Positions 23,804-32,760 of a stretch of 64,000 nucleotides of DNA are shown one piece after another. Origin of the DNA: Halopelagius fulvigenes. Its GTDB lineage: Archaea > Halobacteriota > Halobacteria > Halobacteriales > Haloferacaceae. How positions within the stretch are numbered: the first letter of the stretch is position 1; each line of letters starts with the position of its first letter. Location of the stretch: the NCBI RefSeq assembly GCF_042662625.1, contig NZ_JBHSXH010000004.1, positions 124,001 through 188,000 of the forward strand. Reading direction: 5' to 3'. The notes beneath the pieces are model-generated. The model did not search any database. It saw only the letters and a program-made list of their open reading frames with translations, and was not told where the DNA came from. The translations under genes were made by a program, and so were the position numbers.

Positions 23804-24786
23804 CCGTCCCCGTCGGCGTCTGTTCGACGGCGCACGTCAACGCCGAGGTGTACGCCGCCCTCCTGTCGAAACTCCCGGACGCGGACCTCGTCGGCATCTC
23901 CGAGCGGACGCGCGCGCGGGCCCGAAAGTGGGCGAATCGCGTCGGGACGACGCCGATGACGCACCGCGAACTGATGCGGGCGGCCGACGGCGTCGTCGTC
24001 TGTTCGCCGACAGCCGTCCACGAGGAGTTGGTCGAACTCGCCCTCCACAACGACGTAGCCGTCCTCTGCGAGAAACCGCTGGCGACGTCGCTCTCGACGG
24101 CGAAGGCGATTCGAGACCAGTGCGCCGAGAGCGACGTTCCGACGGGGATGGCGATGCCGATTCGGTACAGTCGCCCGATGGAACGAGCCAAAGAACGGTA
24201 CGAGGCTGGCGCACTCGGTGAACTCGTCTCCGTTTCCGGCACCAACCGCGGTCGGATGCCCGGCGGGTGGTTCGTCGACCCCGAACTGGCCGGCGGCGGC
24301 GCGATAGCTGATCACACCGACCACATCGTCGACATCGTGCGGTGGATTACCGGCGAAGAGGTCGAGGAGGTGTACGCCGAGGCCGACACGCGGTTCTACG
24401 ACATCCCCGTCGAGGACGTGAACCTCCTGTCGATGACGCTCTCGAACGGCGCGTCGTTCGTCCTCGACGGGTCGTGGAGTACGCCGCAGAAGAACCCGTT
24501 CTGGGGCGACGCGAGCGTCGAACTGGTCGGTACGGAGACGACGCTTTCTGCCGACTGCTTCGGTCACCAGTACACCCACGTCAGCGACACGAACCAGGAC
24601 GCGTCCAACGAGGACATCTACTGGGGTGCAGACCCGAACAACGCCCTTTTGCAGGAGTTTGTCGCGTCGATTCGAGGTGAGACGACGCCCGCCACGTCGA
24701 TGGACGACGCCGTCCGAACTGCGGCCGTCATCGCCGCCGCCTACGAATCTGTCGAATGCGGGGAACCCGTGGAAGTTACGTACTGA
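23800..24786 (+). CDS. Gfo/Idh/MocA family oxidoreductase
   Basis: 328 residues. The N-terminus has VGVCSTAHVNAEVYAALL in place of the normal GxGxxG glycines. E91-K-P is intact, and the substrate domain has GTNRGRMPGGWFVDPELAGG and DHTDHIVDIVRWITGEEVEEVYAEADTRF. These enzymes oxidise or reduce sugars with NAD(P). Closest in the window is 24808-25821, with the same unusual N-terminus; a 90-base stretch of the two genes is nearly identical in inverted orientation. Second gene of the overlapped pair. Confidence 0.9.
   Translation: MTVPVGVCSTAHVNAEVYAALLSKLPDADLVGISERTRARARKWANRVGTTPMTHRELMRAADGVVVCSPTAVHEELVELALHNDVAVLCEKPLATSLSTAKAIRDQCAESDVPTGMAMPIRYSRPMERAKERYEAGALGELVSVSGTNRGRMPGGWFVDPELAGGGAIADHTDHIVDIVRWITGEEVEEVYAEADTRFYDIPVEDVNLLSMTLSNGASFVLDGSWSTPQKNPFWGDASVELVGTETTLSADCFGHQYTHVSDTNQDASNEDIYWGADPNNALLQEFVASIRGETTPATSMDDAVRTAAVIAAAYESVECGEPVEVTY
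24351..24440 (+). repeat. 90-base inverted repeat between two oxidoreductase genes, left arm
   Basis: Bases 24351-24440 match the reverse complement of 25175-25264 at 88 of 90 positions by direct comparison. Both arms encode the same segment (GEEVEEVYAEADTRF and what follows) of two convergent Gfo/Idh/MocA genes whose other parts are clearly more diverged. This uneven identity suggests gene conversion. Confidence 0.85.
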
Positions 24787-24807
24787 CCGGCCTGCGTTCG
24801 GTGCTCG

Positions 24808-25821
24808 CTAGTTCGTCGGTGCAGTAAGTTCGGTCTGTTCGACAGAGACCGGTTCTGTCTCGCCTATCGATTCGTACGCCGCCTCCACGACGGCGATGTC
24901 GTTCACGGCGTCGGCACCGGTCTTCGCCGGCGGGCGGTCCTCGTCTACGCTCTCGACGAAGTCGTCGATAAGGCCCTCGTCCGGGTTCGACCCCCAGAAG
25001 ATGCGCTGGATGCCCGGATCGTCGGTGTCCTGGGTCTGCTTTATCGTCTGGTCGAAGCAGTCGATGGAGACGACGCCCTCGGTACCCACGAGTCGGAGCG
25101 TCGCATCGCCCCAGAAGTCCCACTCGTCGGGCTTGCTCCAGGATCCGTCGAGGACGAACTCCGTCCCATCGGTCAGCGTCATCGACAGGAGGTTCACGTC
25201 CTCGACGGGGATGTCGTGGAACCGGGTGTCGGCCTCGGCGTACACCTCCTCGACCTCTTCGCCGGTGAGCCAACGGACCACGTCAAGGATGTGGACCGTG
25301 TGGTCGATGACCGCTCCACCGCCTGACTCGTCGTCGTCGACGAACCACCCGCCGGGCATCTTCCCCCGGTTTGTCCCGCTGAGGAACTGCAGGTTGCCGA
25401 GGACACCGTTCTCTATCGCCGTCTTCGCGTTCCGCACGGGCTGGCTGAAGCGAAGCGGCATCGCCACACCGAGGTTAACGTCGGCGTGGCGGCAGGTGGT
25501 CACTATCTCCTCCGCCTCACCGAGGGACGGAGCTAGCGGTTTCTCGCAGAGTACGTTGACGCCAGCGTCGGCCGCGCGTTCGACCCACGCGAGGTGGTCG
25601 GCGTTCGTCGAGCAGACGACGACGCCGTCGGCGGCGGCGAACAGGTCATCCGGGTCGCGGTAGTCGACGCCGTACTCGTCCGCCTTCGCGCGAGCGTCGG
25701 CTACTGCGTCGTCGGTTTCAGTAACGCCGACGAACGTCGCGTTCGGGTGGGCTGAGAGTGCGGCGGCGTAGGAGTCGGCGTGCAGGTGCGCGGTCGAACA
25801 GATACCGATGTGGACGGTCAT
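24808..25821 (-). CDS. Gfo/Idh/MocA family oxidoreductase, paralogue of 23800-24786
   Basis: 337 residues. N-terminus IGICSTAHLHADSYAAAL, EKP at 93-95, then FLSGTNRGKMPGGWFVDDDESGG and the same GEEVEEVYAEADTRF region as its convergent paralogue. Its ATG overlaps the stop of the Gfo/Idh/MocA gene upstream by 4 bases (25818-25821). The two gene pairs thus face each other tail to tail, each made of two overlapping oxidoreductase genes. Likely role: NAD(P)-dependent sugar oxidation, perhaps as a heteromer with its neighbour. Confidence 0.9.
   Translation of the reverse strand: MTVHIGICSTAHLHADSYAAALSAHPNATFVGVTETDDAVADARAKADEYGVDYRDPDDLFAAADGVVVCSTNADHLAWVERAADAGVNVLCEKPLAPSLGEAEEIVTTCRHADVNLGVAMPLRFSQPVRNAKTAIENGVLGNLQFLSGTNRGKMPGGWFVDDDESGGGAVIDHTVHILDVVRWLTGEEVEEVYAEADTRFHDIPVEDVNLLSMTLTDGTEFVLDGSWSKPDEWDFWGDATLRLVGTEGVVSIDCFDQTIKQTQDTDDPGIQRIFWGSNPDEGLIDDFVESVDEDRPPAKTGADAVNDIAVVEAAYESIGETEPVSVEQTELTAPTN
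25175..25264 (-). repeat. 90-base inverted repeat, right arm
   Basis: Reverse-complement partner of 24351-24440 with two mismatches. Confidence 0.85.
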
Positions 25822-26816
25822 GCGCCTACCTCCGACGGGGAGACCGGTTCACCACGTTCGCTCGACTCGATTGCGGCGAGGGCGATTCTGACCGCTTCGC
25901 GGGCATCCTCAGGCGTGATGTCTGGCGTGTCGCCGTTCTCTGCGCAGTCGACGAAGTGCCGGAGTTCCTTCGTGTACGGACTCTCTGCGAGAGGGCTGGC
26001 AGGCGCGTTCGTCCCTTCGGCCCCACCGGTGACGCGGACGGCGTTCTCGTCGCGGGCGTCGAACTCCAGCATTCCCTCGTCGCCCGCGAATTCGTAACTC
26101 GTGAGGAACGGCGCTCCCTCAGGGTAGGCCCACGACGCCTCGACGTGGCCAACGGTGCCATCTTCGAACCGGAGTATCACGGAGGAGTGCTGGTGGAGGT
26201 GTCCGCCGTCCCACTCGGCGGTGCGGGCGAACACGCGGTCCACCTCGCCGATCACCCACCGGAGGTAGTCGAAGTCGTGGATGGCCATGTCGAGGAGAAC
26301 ACCTCCGCTCTTCTCTTTGTGACCGAACCAGGAGTTGCTGCCGTACCGCGGCGGCGACGAGAGCCGTTCCGTCGAGAGGGTGCCCGGTGTCCCGATTTCA
26401 CCCGCGTCGACTCGCTTCTTTGCCTCGACGTACTCGGGGAAGTAGCGCAGTACGTGCCCGGTCATGAAGGTGACGTCGGACCCGTTCACTGCGTCGACGA
26501 TGGCGTCGGCGTCCTCGACGGTCCGAGCGAGGGGTTTCTCACAGAAGACGTTGAGGCCGCGGTCGACAGCGGCCTCGACGAACGGTTGGTGTGTCGGGGT
26601 CGGCGAACAGATGTCGACGGCCGTGAGGTCGGCGTCGTCCATCATCTCGATCGCGTCTCCGTAGGTGTCCGCGTTCGGTGCGTGTTCGGCGGCGAACTCC
26701 TCCCGGTCGTCTTCGAGGGACGCCACAGCGGCTATCTCCGCCCCCGGTATTTCTTGGTAACAATTGGCGTGGGTAGTGGCCATGAAGCCACTGCCTACGA
26801 TTCCGATACGTTGCAT
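25818..26816 (-). CDS. Gfo/Idh/MocA family oxidoreductase, canonical
   Basis: 332 residues from the ATG at 26816, supported by the promoter at 26840-26852. The Rossmann motif is normal (IGIVGSGFMATTHANCY), EKP is at 93-95 and the substrate region has GGVLLDMAIHDFDYLRWVIGEV, whose D and H fit the catalytic positions of the family. It resembles inositol/sugar 2- or 3-dehydrogenases more than the other three paralogues do. It is the first gene of the leftward pair and is followed by 24808-25821 with a 4-base overlap. Confidence 0.92.
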   Translation of the reverse strand: MQRIGIVGSGFMATTHANCYQEIPGAEIAAVASLEDDREEFAAEHAPNADTYGDAIEMMDDADLTAVDICSPTPTHQPFVEAAVDRGLNVFCEKPLARTVEDADAIVDAVNGSDVTFMTGHVLRYFPEYVEAKKRVDAGEIGTPGTLSTERLSSPPRYGSNSWFGHKEKSGGVLLDMAIHDFDYLRWVIGEVDRVFARTAEWDGGHLHQHSSVILRFEDGTVGHVEASWAYPEGAPFLTSYEFAGDEGMLEFDARDENAVRVTGGAEGTNAPASPLAESPYTKELRHFVDCAENGDTPDITPEDAREAVRIALAAIESSERGEPVSPSEVGA

Positions 26817-26839
26817 CAACACGTAGTTGTTTAACGTCC

Positions 26840-26852
26840 CTTATTAATTTTT
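26840..26852 (-). promoter_or_regulatory. TATA box of the leftward Gfo/Idh/MocA pair
   Basis: On the minus strand an AAAATTAATAAG element lies about 28-30 bases before the ATG at 26816, the leaderless spacing. Confidence 0.45.
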
Positions 26853-26968
26853 GTGCGACCGACGGGTAGAGGAGTTATCGTAGCCAGTCGGAGGTGACGT
26901 CGCTTCGGCACCGAGACCGCAATTCGATGACTTAGGCCGGGATCTACGAGCAACTCCGAAAATCCCTC

Positions 26969-28249
26969 TCAGATGTTAGACCACGTGGTCGTGACGTTGC
27001 CGGCAGTGAACCCGATTCCAGCGAACCGGTCGCTCCGGTCAAAGACCGAACGGATGACCGACGGATCCTCCAGCAGACGGTGCTGGAGGTAACTCCCTTG
27101 CGCCCGCCCGCCCCCCGTGCGCTCTATCTCCAGCACTTCGAGGAACTCCCACTCGCGGAGCAGGTCGTGGACGCGCCGATTCGAGAGGACCTCCAGTCCG
27201 GCCTCCGCGCAGATGTCCTCGTACGCTGAGTATACCTCGGAGGTCTTGAACGTCCGCGTCTTCTCCACGAGGGCGAGAGAGACCACGGCAAGCAACGTCG
27301 CCTTCTGCTGGGCCGTCGCCCCCACGAGGAGGGCCCCCACCCGGTCCTGTTCGGCGAGGTTCTTCGCCCGGTGGACGTGGTCGACGGTGATGGTGTCAGC
27401 GCCCTCGCTGGCGGCGAGTTCGCCCGTGTGGCGGAGGAGATTGATGGCCTTGCGGGCGTCGCCATGTTCCTCGGCGGCGAGGGAGGCGCATTCGGCCACC
27501 GCCTCGTCGGTGAGGATGCCCTCGTCGAACGCGTCAAGTCGGCTTCGGATTATCTCACGGAGGGCGTCGCTGTCGTAGGGCGTGAACACGAGTTCTCGCT
27601 CCTGCAGGCTGCTCTTAACGCGTTCGTCAAGGCGGTCGCGGTACTTTATTTTGTTACTGATACCGACGATGCCAACCGAGCAGTGACGGAGTTTCTTCGC
27701 CTCGGTCGCGCGGGAGAGCTGCATGAGGTAGTCGGCCCCATCGAGACAGTCTATCTCGTCGAGGACGACGAAGGCAACGTCGAATCGGTCGTCGAGGACT
27801 TCCCAGAGGAGGCTGTAGTACCGCGATCGACCGTATCCAGTCTCCGGGACGGTGATACCCGTCTCGTCAGGGTCGTTCAGCGCTCGAACCGTCGCTCTGA
27901 CCGCGCGCGTCTCGGTGTTCTCCTGCGAGCAGTCGATGTGGGCTTTGCCGACCGACACGTCGTTATCGGCGGCGGCCTCCGCGATGCGGTTCGTCGCGTA
28001 CCGCGCGCAGAGGGACTTCCCGGTCCCCGTCTTCCCGTACAGGAACGCGTTGCTCGGGTTGTCACCGGTGATGGCAGGGTTGAGCGCGGTGGCAAGACGG
28101 CGAATCTCATCGTTGCGTGCGACGATGGCTGACGGATTCGGCACGTAGCCGACGTTGAGGAGTTCCTTGTTCGAGAAGACGCGGCCGTGGGCGCTAAACG
28201 CATCCCCTAGGGCGCTCGCGTTCGCGGTCGGTCCGTCCTGCGCTGTCAT
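26969..28249 (-). CDS. orc: Orc1/Cdc6 family replication initiator (AAA+)
   Basis: 426 residues, full length. AAA+ ATPase with Walker A GKTGTGKS at 72-79, Walker B VVLDEID at 161-167 and sensor-1 GISNK at 196-200. A C-terminal winged-helix region follows (about 320-400: ALVEKTRTFKTSEVYSAYEDICAEAG, LSNRRVHDLLREWEFLEVLE). Orc1/Cdc6 proteins bind ORB elements and load the MCM helicase. Haloarchaea have many paralogues, often next to their own origin. An ORB-like sequence lies about 90 bases upstream. The gene sits within the sugar locus, which is unusual. Confidence 0.94.
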   Translation of the reverse strand: MTAQDGPTANASALGDAFSAHGRVFSNKELLNVGYVPNPSAIVARNDEIRRLATALNPAITGDNPSNAFLYGKTGTGKSLCARYATNRIAEAAADNDVSVGKAHIDCSQENTETRAVRATVRALNDPDETGITVPETGYGRSRYYSLLWEVLDDRFDVAFVVLDEIDCLDGADYLMQLSRATEAKKLRHCSVGIVGISNKIKYRDRLDERVKSSLQERELVFTPYDSDALREIIRSRLDAFDEGILTDEAVAECASLAAEEHGDARKAINLLRHTGELAASEGADTITVDHVHRAKNLAEQDRVGALLVGATAQQKATLLAVVSLALVEKTRTFKTSEVYSAYEDICAEAGLEVLSNRRVHDLLREWEFLEVLEIERTGGGRAQGSYLQHRLLEDPSVIRSVFDRSDRFAGIGFTAGNVTTTWSNI

Positions 28250-28335
28250 ACGTTGACACTAACCATACGCCCGGCATAAACGCATCGGCGAGTCGCACAG
28301 ACCGAATCTAGGTGGGGCTAGTGACGACGCACTTC

Positions 28336-28360
28336 TCCCCCTCACCCCTCGTTTCACCTG
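28336..28360 (-). promoter_or_regulatory. ORB-like element near the orc gene
   Basis: The minus strand reads CAGGTGAAACGAGGGG followed by TGAGGGGG. This resembles archaeal origin recognition boxes, whose core is TGGAAAC plus a run of G (here TGAAAC, one base missing). Just beyond it (28360-28435) the DNA is AT-rich and includes a GGTAG/CTACC hairpin, a possible unwinding element. Only one clear copy is seen, so an active origin is uncertain. Confidence 0.4.
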
Positions 28361-28473
28361 TATCGCATTACATTGATAGAATTGTAAAGCCAAAGGTAGA
28401 GATTAACTACCAAGATAGTAGCTCGTCGGCGTATCGAACCACGCAAGAAGGAGGTTGGCGGCGTCGGGTCGGT

Positions 28474-29172
28474 TCAGCCGAGGTAATCGTCTGCGCCCTT
28501 GTGGAGGGCGACGAACCCCTCGGCGAACTCAACGCCTCGCGTCCGCCCGAGGACGCGCGCCTCGGCGCGGACGCCCTCGATAAGGCCGTCGAACTCTGTG
28601 TCGATGCCGCCGTGCTCCTCCAACCACTCTACCTGCGACTCATGTTCGAGGATGGCCTTCTGCTTCGTCGATTGGTACTCGCTGATATCGATGTGTATCT
28701 CCGGTTCGAACGACGACGTCGGCTTGCCAAAGTAGTAGACGTTCGACGGTTCGCACGGGTCAGCTTCCGTCTCCAACAGGGGTAGCGAGCACATGTAGTA
28801 TGCGTCTGTCACCAACCGAGACGTCGTCCGGTGGTCTGGATGCATGTCGTCGCGGAAGTGCGTGAGTACCGCGTCCGGGTCGAGGCGCCTAAGCACCTCG
28901 ACCAGTTCTAGTCGGTTCTCTAAGGAGTACGTCACTCGCCCGTCCTCGAAGCCGAGGAACAGGGCGTTCGCGCCGAGTGCCTCGGCGGCCGCCTCGGCCT
29001 CCGCCTCCCGCGTCGCCGCGAGTTTCTCCTCGGTGGTGTCGGACCCGCCGTACTCGCCGCGCGTCATGTAGACGATGGTGACGTCGTCGCCTCGGTCTGC
29101 GTGCTTTGCGAGCGTCCCGCCGCAGAAGATGTCTGCGTCGTCGGGATGTGCGACTACTGCTGTGAGATGCAT
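28474..29172 (-). CDS. PIG-L (LmbE-like) family deacetylase
   Basis: 232 residues from the ATG at 29172, supported by the TATA box at 29196-29203. Zinc-site motifs are intact: AHPDD at 8-12 and HPDH in RDDMHPDHRTTSRL. The family removes N-acetyl groups from GlcNAc-containing compounds (mycothiol and bacillithiol precursors, GlcNAc-PI, diacetylchitobiose). In this locus it would supply a free amino sugar for glucose dehydrogenase and the SelA-like enzyme; that is inferred. It is one of two separately promoted leftward genes here. Confidence 0.9.
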   Translation of the reverse strand: MHLTAVVAHPDDADIFCGGTLAKHADRGDDVTIVYMTRGEYGGSDTTEEKLAATREAEAEAAAEALGANALFLGFEDGRVTYSLENRLELVEVLRRLDPDAVLTHFRDDMHPDHRTTSRLVTDAYYMCSLPLLETEADPCEPSNVYYFGKPTSSFEPEIHIDISEYQSTKQKAILEHESQVEWLEEHGGIDTEFDGLIEGVRAEARVLGRTRGVEFAEGFVALHKGADDYLG

Positions 29173-29195
29173 ACACACGAAACTCAGAGAAGGCG

Positions 29196-29203
29196 ATAAT
29201 AAG
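29196..29203 (-). promoter_or_regulatory. TATA box of the PIG-L gene
   Basis: CTTATTAT on the minus strand is centred 27 bases before the ATG at 29172 (leaderless). Confidence 0.5.
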
Positions 29204-29217
29204 CGTTGTGCCGGCGG

Positions 29218-30021
29218 CTACGAGAACAGGTAGTCGAGGTCTGAACGGACGCGCGGAAGCATCCGTTCAGGGGCGGTCCGGTACGGGGGAACCTCAGCGG
29301 TTATCCATCCGTCGTACCCGATATCGGCCAACGCCTCGGCCACCGCGACCCAGTCAACGTCGCCTTCGAGCGGATAGGTAAAGCCCTCCATCGTATCCAC
29401 GTCGGTGCGGTAGTCCTTGACGTGGACGCGTTCGATACGGTTGCCGAGGATGCGAATCCACTGTTCGGGGCGGCCGTACCGCCTGACGTTCCCGACATCG
29501 AAGTACGCGCCCACCGGACCCGAGGTGGACGCTCGGTCGACGAACTCGGCAAACTCCAGCGGCGAGAGGAGGAAGTCGTTCCATACGTTCTCGACGCAGA
29601 TGGTGACGTCGTGTTCAGCGCCGACGGTGGCGAGCGCTCGAACCGAGTCCAACGCGCGGTCGTACACCGCGTCGTACGGCGTCCCGTCCTCGACGACGCC
29701 TGGTACCACGAGGATGGCGCCCGCCTCAAGGTCGGCCGCGAGTTCGATCATCCGCTTACCCACGTCGATGCCGGCGGCGCGTGCCGCCTGGTCGTCGCTG
29801 GCGAGTTGGTCTTTCCAGTGGAGCGTCGTGGAGATGGCGGGAACGGTGAGGTCGAGGGAATCGATTCGCCTCCCGAAGTCGGTCACGGAGTCGTCGTCCC
29901 AGAGGGGTCCGTCGGCCGTCAGATTCGGTTCGATGCCGTCGTAGCCGGCGTCGGCGATGAGTTCTGCGTTCCTGCCGAGGCCGTCGGCTGGGAACCCCAT
30001 CTGGTTGAGTGCGAACTTCAT
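29218..30021 (-). CDS. Sugar phosphate isomerase/epimerase-like TIM barrel
   Basis: 267 residues of the AP_endonuc_2 (xylose isomerase-like) fold. Metal-site residues can be placed: E in CVENVWNDFLLSP, D in AYFDVGNVRRYG, H in RVHVKDYRTD and E in ITAEVPPYR. These four (E, D, H, E) define hexulose 3-epimerase and L-ribulose-5-phosphate 3-epimerase-like enzymes. It lies before the divergent sugar ABC operon. Substrate unknown. Confidence 0.88.
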   Translation of the reverse strand: MKFALNQMGFPADGLGRNAELIADAGYDGIEPNLTADGPLWDDDSVTDFGRRIDSLDLTVPAISTTLHWKDQLASDDQAARAAGIDVGKRMIELAADLEAGAILVVPGVVEDGTPYDAVYDRALDSVRALATVGAEHDVTICVENVWNDFLLSPLEFAEFVDRASTSGPVGAYFDVGNVRRYGRPEQWIRILGNRIERVHVKDYRTDVDTMEGFTYPLEGDVDWVAVAEALADIGYDGWITAEVPPYRTAPERMLPRVRSDLDYLFS

Positions 30022-30048
30022 GCGTCCTCAGTTGCACGCTCCGCCGAG

Positions 30049-30058
30049 TTATAGATTA
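30049..30058 (-). promoter_or_regulatory. TATA box of the TIM-barrel gene 29218-30021
   Basis: On the minus strand TAATCTATAA lies about 28-37 bases before the ATG at 30021. Confidence 0.4.
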
Positions 30059-30100
30059 GTGTCAACGTTCCGCATGAGGAGCGAGCGCAGAGGGGGTAAG

Positions 30101-30111
30101 AAATTTATACC
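30101..30111 (+). promoter_or_regulatory. Promoter (BRE/TATA) of the sugar ABC operon
   Basis: AGAAATTTATA combines a BRE-like A-rich element and a TATA box, about 25 bases before the ATG at 30133. This gives a leaderless mRNA for the first gene. Confidence 0.55.
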
Positions 30112-30132
30112 GAGAGCAGGAGTCTACGGGAT

Positions 30133-31281
30133 ATGGGAACGCTTAGCTTGGGCGATTTGACCAAGGTATTTCAAGGCGACAACGGCGATATCGTCGCCGT
30201 CAACGGACTCGACATCGATGTCGAGGATGGCGAATTCATCGTGTTCGTCGGCCCCTCCGGGTGCGGAAAGTCAACGACGCTCCGATGCATTGCCGGCCTT
30301 GAACTCCCGACGAGTGGAACTATCCGCCTCAATGGCAACGATATTACGACCAAGAGTGCGACGGACAGGGACATGGCGATGGTGTTTCAAAACTACGCGC
30401 TGTACCCGCACATGACCGCACGGGAGAATATGTCGTTTGGTCTGCGCATGGGAACGGATCTCCCGAAGGACGAGATACACGACAGAGTCCAGCGCACGGC
30501 CGAGATGATGGGCATCGAGGACCTCTTAGAGAAGAAACCGGGCGAACTCTCTGGCGGCCAACAACAGCGAGTCGCTCTCGGCCGGTCTATCGTCCGCGAA
30601 CCCGAGGTGTTCCTCATGGACGAACCCCTCTCTAATCTGGACGCCAAGTTGCGGACGACAATGCGGACCGAACTGCAGGAACTCCAGCGACGACTCGGCG
30701 TGACGACCATCTACGTCACACACGATCAGACGGAGGCGATGACGATGGGCGATCGTGTCGTCATCCTGAACGACGGCGAACTCCAGCAGATAGGCACGCC
30801 TCTCGAATGTTACCACGAACCGGCGAACAAGTTCGTCGCGGGCTTCATCGGTTCCCCGAGCATGAACTTCACTAACGTGCAGGTCAGGTCTGAACGGAGT
30901 GTCCTGGAACACGAGCAGTTCGAGTACCCGCTGAGCGACGACACCCTCTCGCTGATTCGAGAGGCAGGTGCAAACGACGCTCTCACACTCGGCATCCGAC
31001 CCGAGGACGTCCGCGTTGTCCCCGAGGAGACAGAGTCCTCGTTCCCCGTCACCGTTCAAGTGGTAGAACCCCTCGGCGAGGCAAGCTACGTGTACTTCGA
31101 GCTTGACGACGGCGTCACCTACACCGTCAGCGTCGACGGCGACACGGTGATAAACGAGGGAGCGAACGTCCACATCGAGTTCCCGGAGGACAAGATTCAC
31201 CTCTTCGACGGTGCGTCCGGTGAGGCCATTAAGAACCGGACGGCGCCGACGGAGATGCAGTTGAACCAGCCCAGCGTCTGA
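30133..31281 (+). CDS. Sugar ABC transporter ATPase (UgpC/MsmK type)
   Basis: 382 residues. Walker A GPSGCGKST at 40-48, Q-loop VFQNYALYPHMT, signature LSGGQ at 139-143, Walker B VFLMDE at 159-164 and the TOBE/OB C-terminal domain (about 240-370) of carbohydrate ATPases such as MalK/UgpC. It energises import with the binding protein and two permeases downstream. It is unusual that the ATPase gene leads the operon and has its own leaderless promoter; the binding-protein gene follows after 183 bases. Confidence 0.93.
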   Translation: MGTLSLGDLTKVFQGDNGDIVAVNGLDIDVEDGEFIVFVGPSGCGKSTTLRCIAGLELPTSGTIRLNGNDITTKSATDRDMAMVFQNYALYPHMTARENMSFGLRMGTDLPKDEIHDRVQRTAEMMGIEDLLEKKPGELSGGQQQRVALGRSIVREPEVFLMDEPLSNLDAKLRTTMRTELQELQRRLGVTTIYVTHDQTEAMTMGDRVVILNDGELQQIGTPLECYHEPANKFVAGFIGSPSMNFTNVQVRSERSVLEHEQFEYPLSDDTLSLIREAGANDALTLGIRPEDVRVVPEETESSFPVTVQVVEPLGEASYVYFELDDGVTYTVSVDGDTVINEGANVHIEFPEDKIHLFDGASGEAIKNRTAPTEMQLNQPSV

Positions 31282-31464
31282 TACGAACTGTTGTACTGTC
31301 CTTTCGATTACGAGTCTCTGATCAAGTAATCCAACAGATCCGATTAGCGACTGTACGTGTACTTGACCGGCACAAATCCTCACCACCTATCGCTCCGTCA
31401 GAACGGACATTCACCCCACTACCGGGGAAAACGTTATGGTCCCACAAATATGTCATGTGAATGC

Positions 31465-32745
31465 ATGTCTAGAGTGAATAGGCGCACGCTCCTTACAGCG
31501 ATTAGTTCGGCTGGTGTCGCGGGTTTCGCCGGCTGTAGCGGTGGAACCGGCGGCGGCGGGTCTAACGGTACGGGCACGGGATCTTCGTCGGGTAACATGC
31601 CAGATTCGATGACGAACTGGGCGTGGAACGATCCCTCCCTCCAACCGATCCGCGAGGAACAGGCGGCGGAGTTCGAGGAGATGACTGGGACGAAAATCAA
31701 CTGGCAGACGTTTCCGTTCGAGGACTTCACCGCCAAGTTCACCTCGGCGCTCCAAGGCGGAAACGCCCCAGACACGACAGCGCTGTCGGTGCTGTGGGTT
31801 CCGCGGTACGCGTCCCAGGAGGTCATCCTCAACCTCGAAGAGGAGGGGTTCGATCCATCCAACTACGTCGCGGGGGCGAAGCGCAATGCGATGTCGAGCG
31901 GCTCGCTCTACAGCGTCCCGTGGTACGCCGACTGTCGGGCGCTGGCGATAAACAAGACCATGTTCGAGCAGGCGGGCCTCGAAATCCCAGACCCGCTCGA
32001 ACGTCCGTCGTGGGAGGAGTGGAAGTCGTGGGTCGACGCGCTGGCGAAGGAGCACGGTACTGGCTACGGGATGCCCGCCGGCGAAGGATTCGACGGCTTC
32101 GTCCTCTCGAACGGCGGCGGCTACATCAACGATGACGGCACGAAGGCGATAATTAACAACGACGCTGCCCTCGAAGCTGCGAACTTCCTGCAGCCGATGG
32201 TGATGGACAAGAAGATTGCGACGTACACCGGCGGCGGCGCAACTACCGCGGGAGCGCAGTTCGAATCAGAGAATATCCCGATGTACTACGCCGGGTCGTG
32301 GGACTACGGCCGGATGGAGGAGTCCGGCATCGACTGGCAGTACGTCCCCCACCCGAGCGGACCCCGCATTGACACGAGTCATACGTGGTCTGCGGGCGTG
32401 TACTACTCCGTCCCGACTCGGGGCGGCTCGAACCGGAAGGCCGGACTTCGGTTCCTCGAATACATCTCGTCCAAAGAGACGCAGAAGCGCGTCGTGGAGG
32501 CCATCGGCGGCTTCCCCGGGCTCAAGTCGGCCTACGAAACGGACTACTTCACGAACTACATCAAGGAGCACCCCAAACTGAAGACCATTGAACAGGAGAT
32601 GCCGAACACCGTCTCGTTCCCGGACCACCCAGAGGTGGCCACGATGTGGAGTGCCGTTCACACCTCTGCACAGGCGCTCTGGACCGGGACAGAACCGAAG
32701 AAAGCGCTCGACAACGCCGCGAAGGAGATCAAGAGTGTCCTCTGA
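31465..32745 (+). CDS. Sugar ABC transporter substrate-binding lipoprotein (family 1)
   Basis: 426 residues from the ATG at 31465, which gives a compact Tat lipoprotein signal: NRRTLLTAISSAG and lipobox FAGC with C24 as lipidation site; an ATG at 31450 would add five residues. A Gly/Ser/Thr linker follows, then a family 1 extracellular solute-binding fold with MTNWAWNDPSLQP, SVPWYADCRALAINK and SAGVYYSVPTRGGSN. It captures the substrate outside the cell. Substrate unknown; family members bind sugars, oligosaccharides or glycerol-3-phosphate. Confidence 0.92.
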   Translation: MSRVNRRTLLTAISSAGVAGFAGCSGGTGGGGSNGTGTGSSSGNMPDSMTNWAWNDPSLQPIREEQAAEFEEMTGTKINWQTFPFEDFTAKFTSALQGGNAPDTTALSVLWVPRYASQEVILNLEEEGFDPSNYVAGAKRNAMSSGSLYSVPWYADCRALAINKTMFEQAGLEIPDPLERPSWEEWKSWVDALAKEHGTGYGMPAGEGFDGFVLSNGGGYINDDGTKAIINNDAALEAANFLQPMVMDKKIATYTGGGATTAGAQFESENIPMYYAGSWDYGRMEESGIDWQYVPHPSGPRIDTSHTWSAGVYYSVPTRGGSNRKAGLRFLEYISSKETQKRVVEAIGGFPGLKSAYETDYFTNYIKEHPKLKTIEQEMPNTVSFPDHPEVATMWSAVHTSAQALWTGTEPKKALDNAAKEIKSVL

Positions 32746-32760
32746 GGAACACCGAGTACC

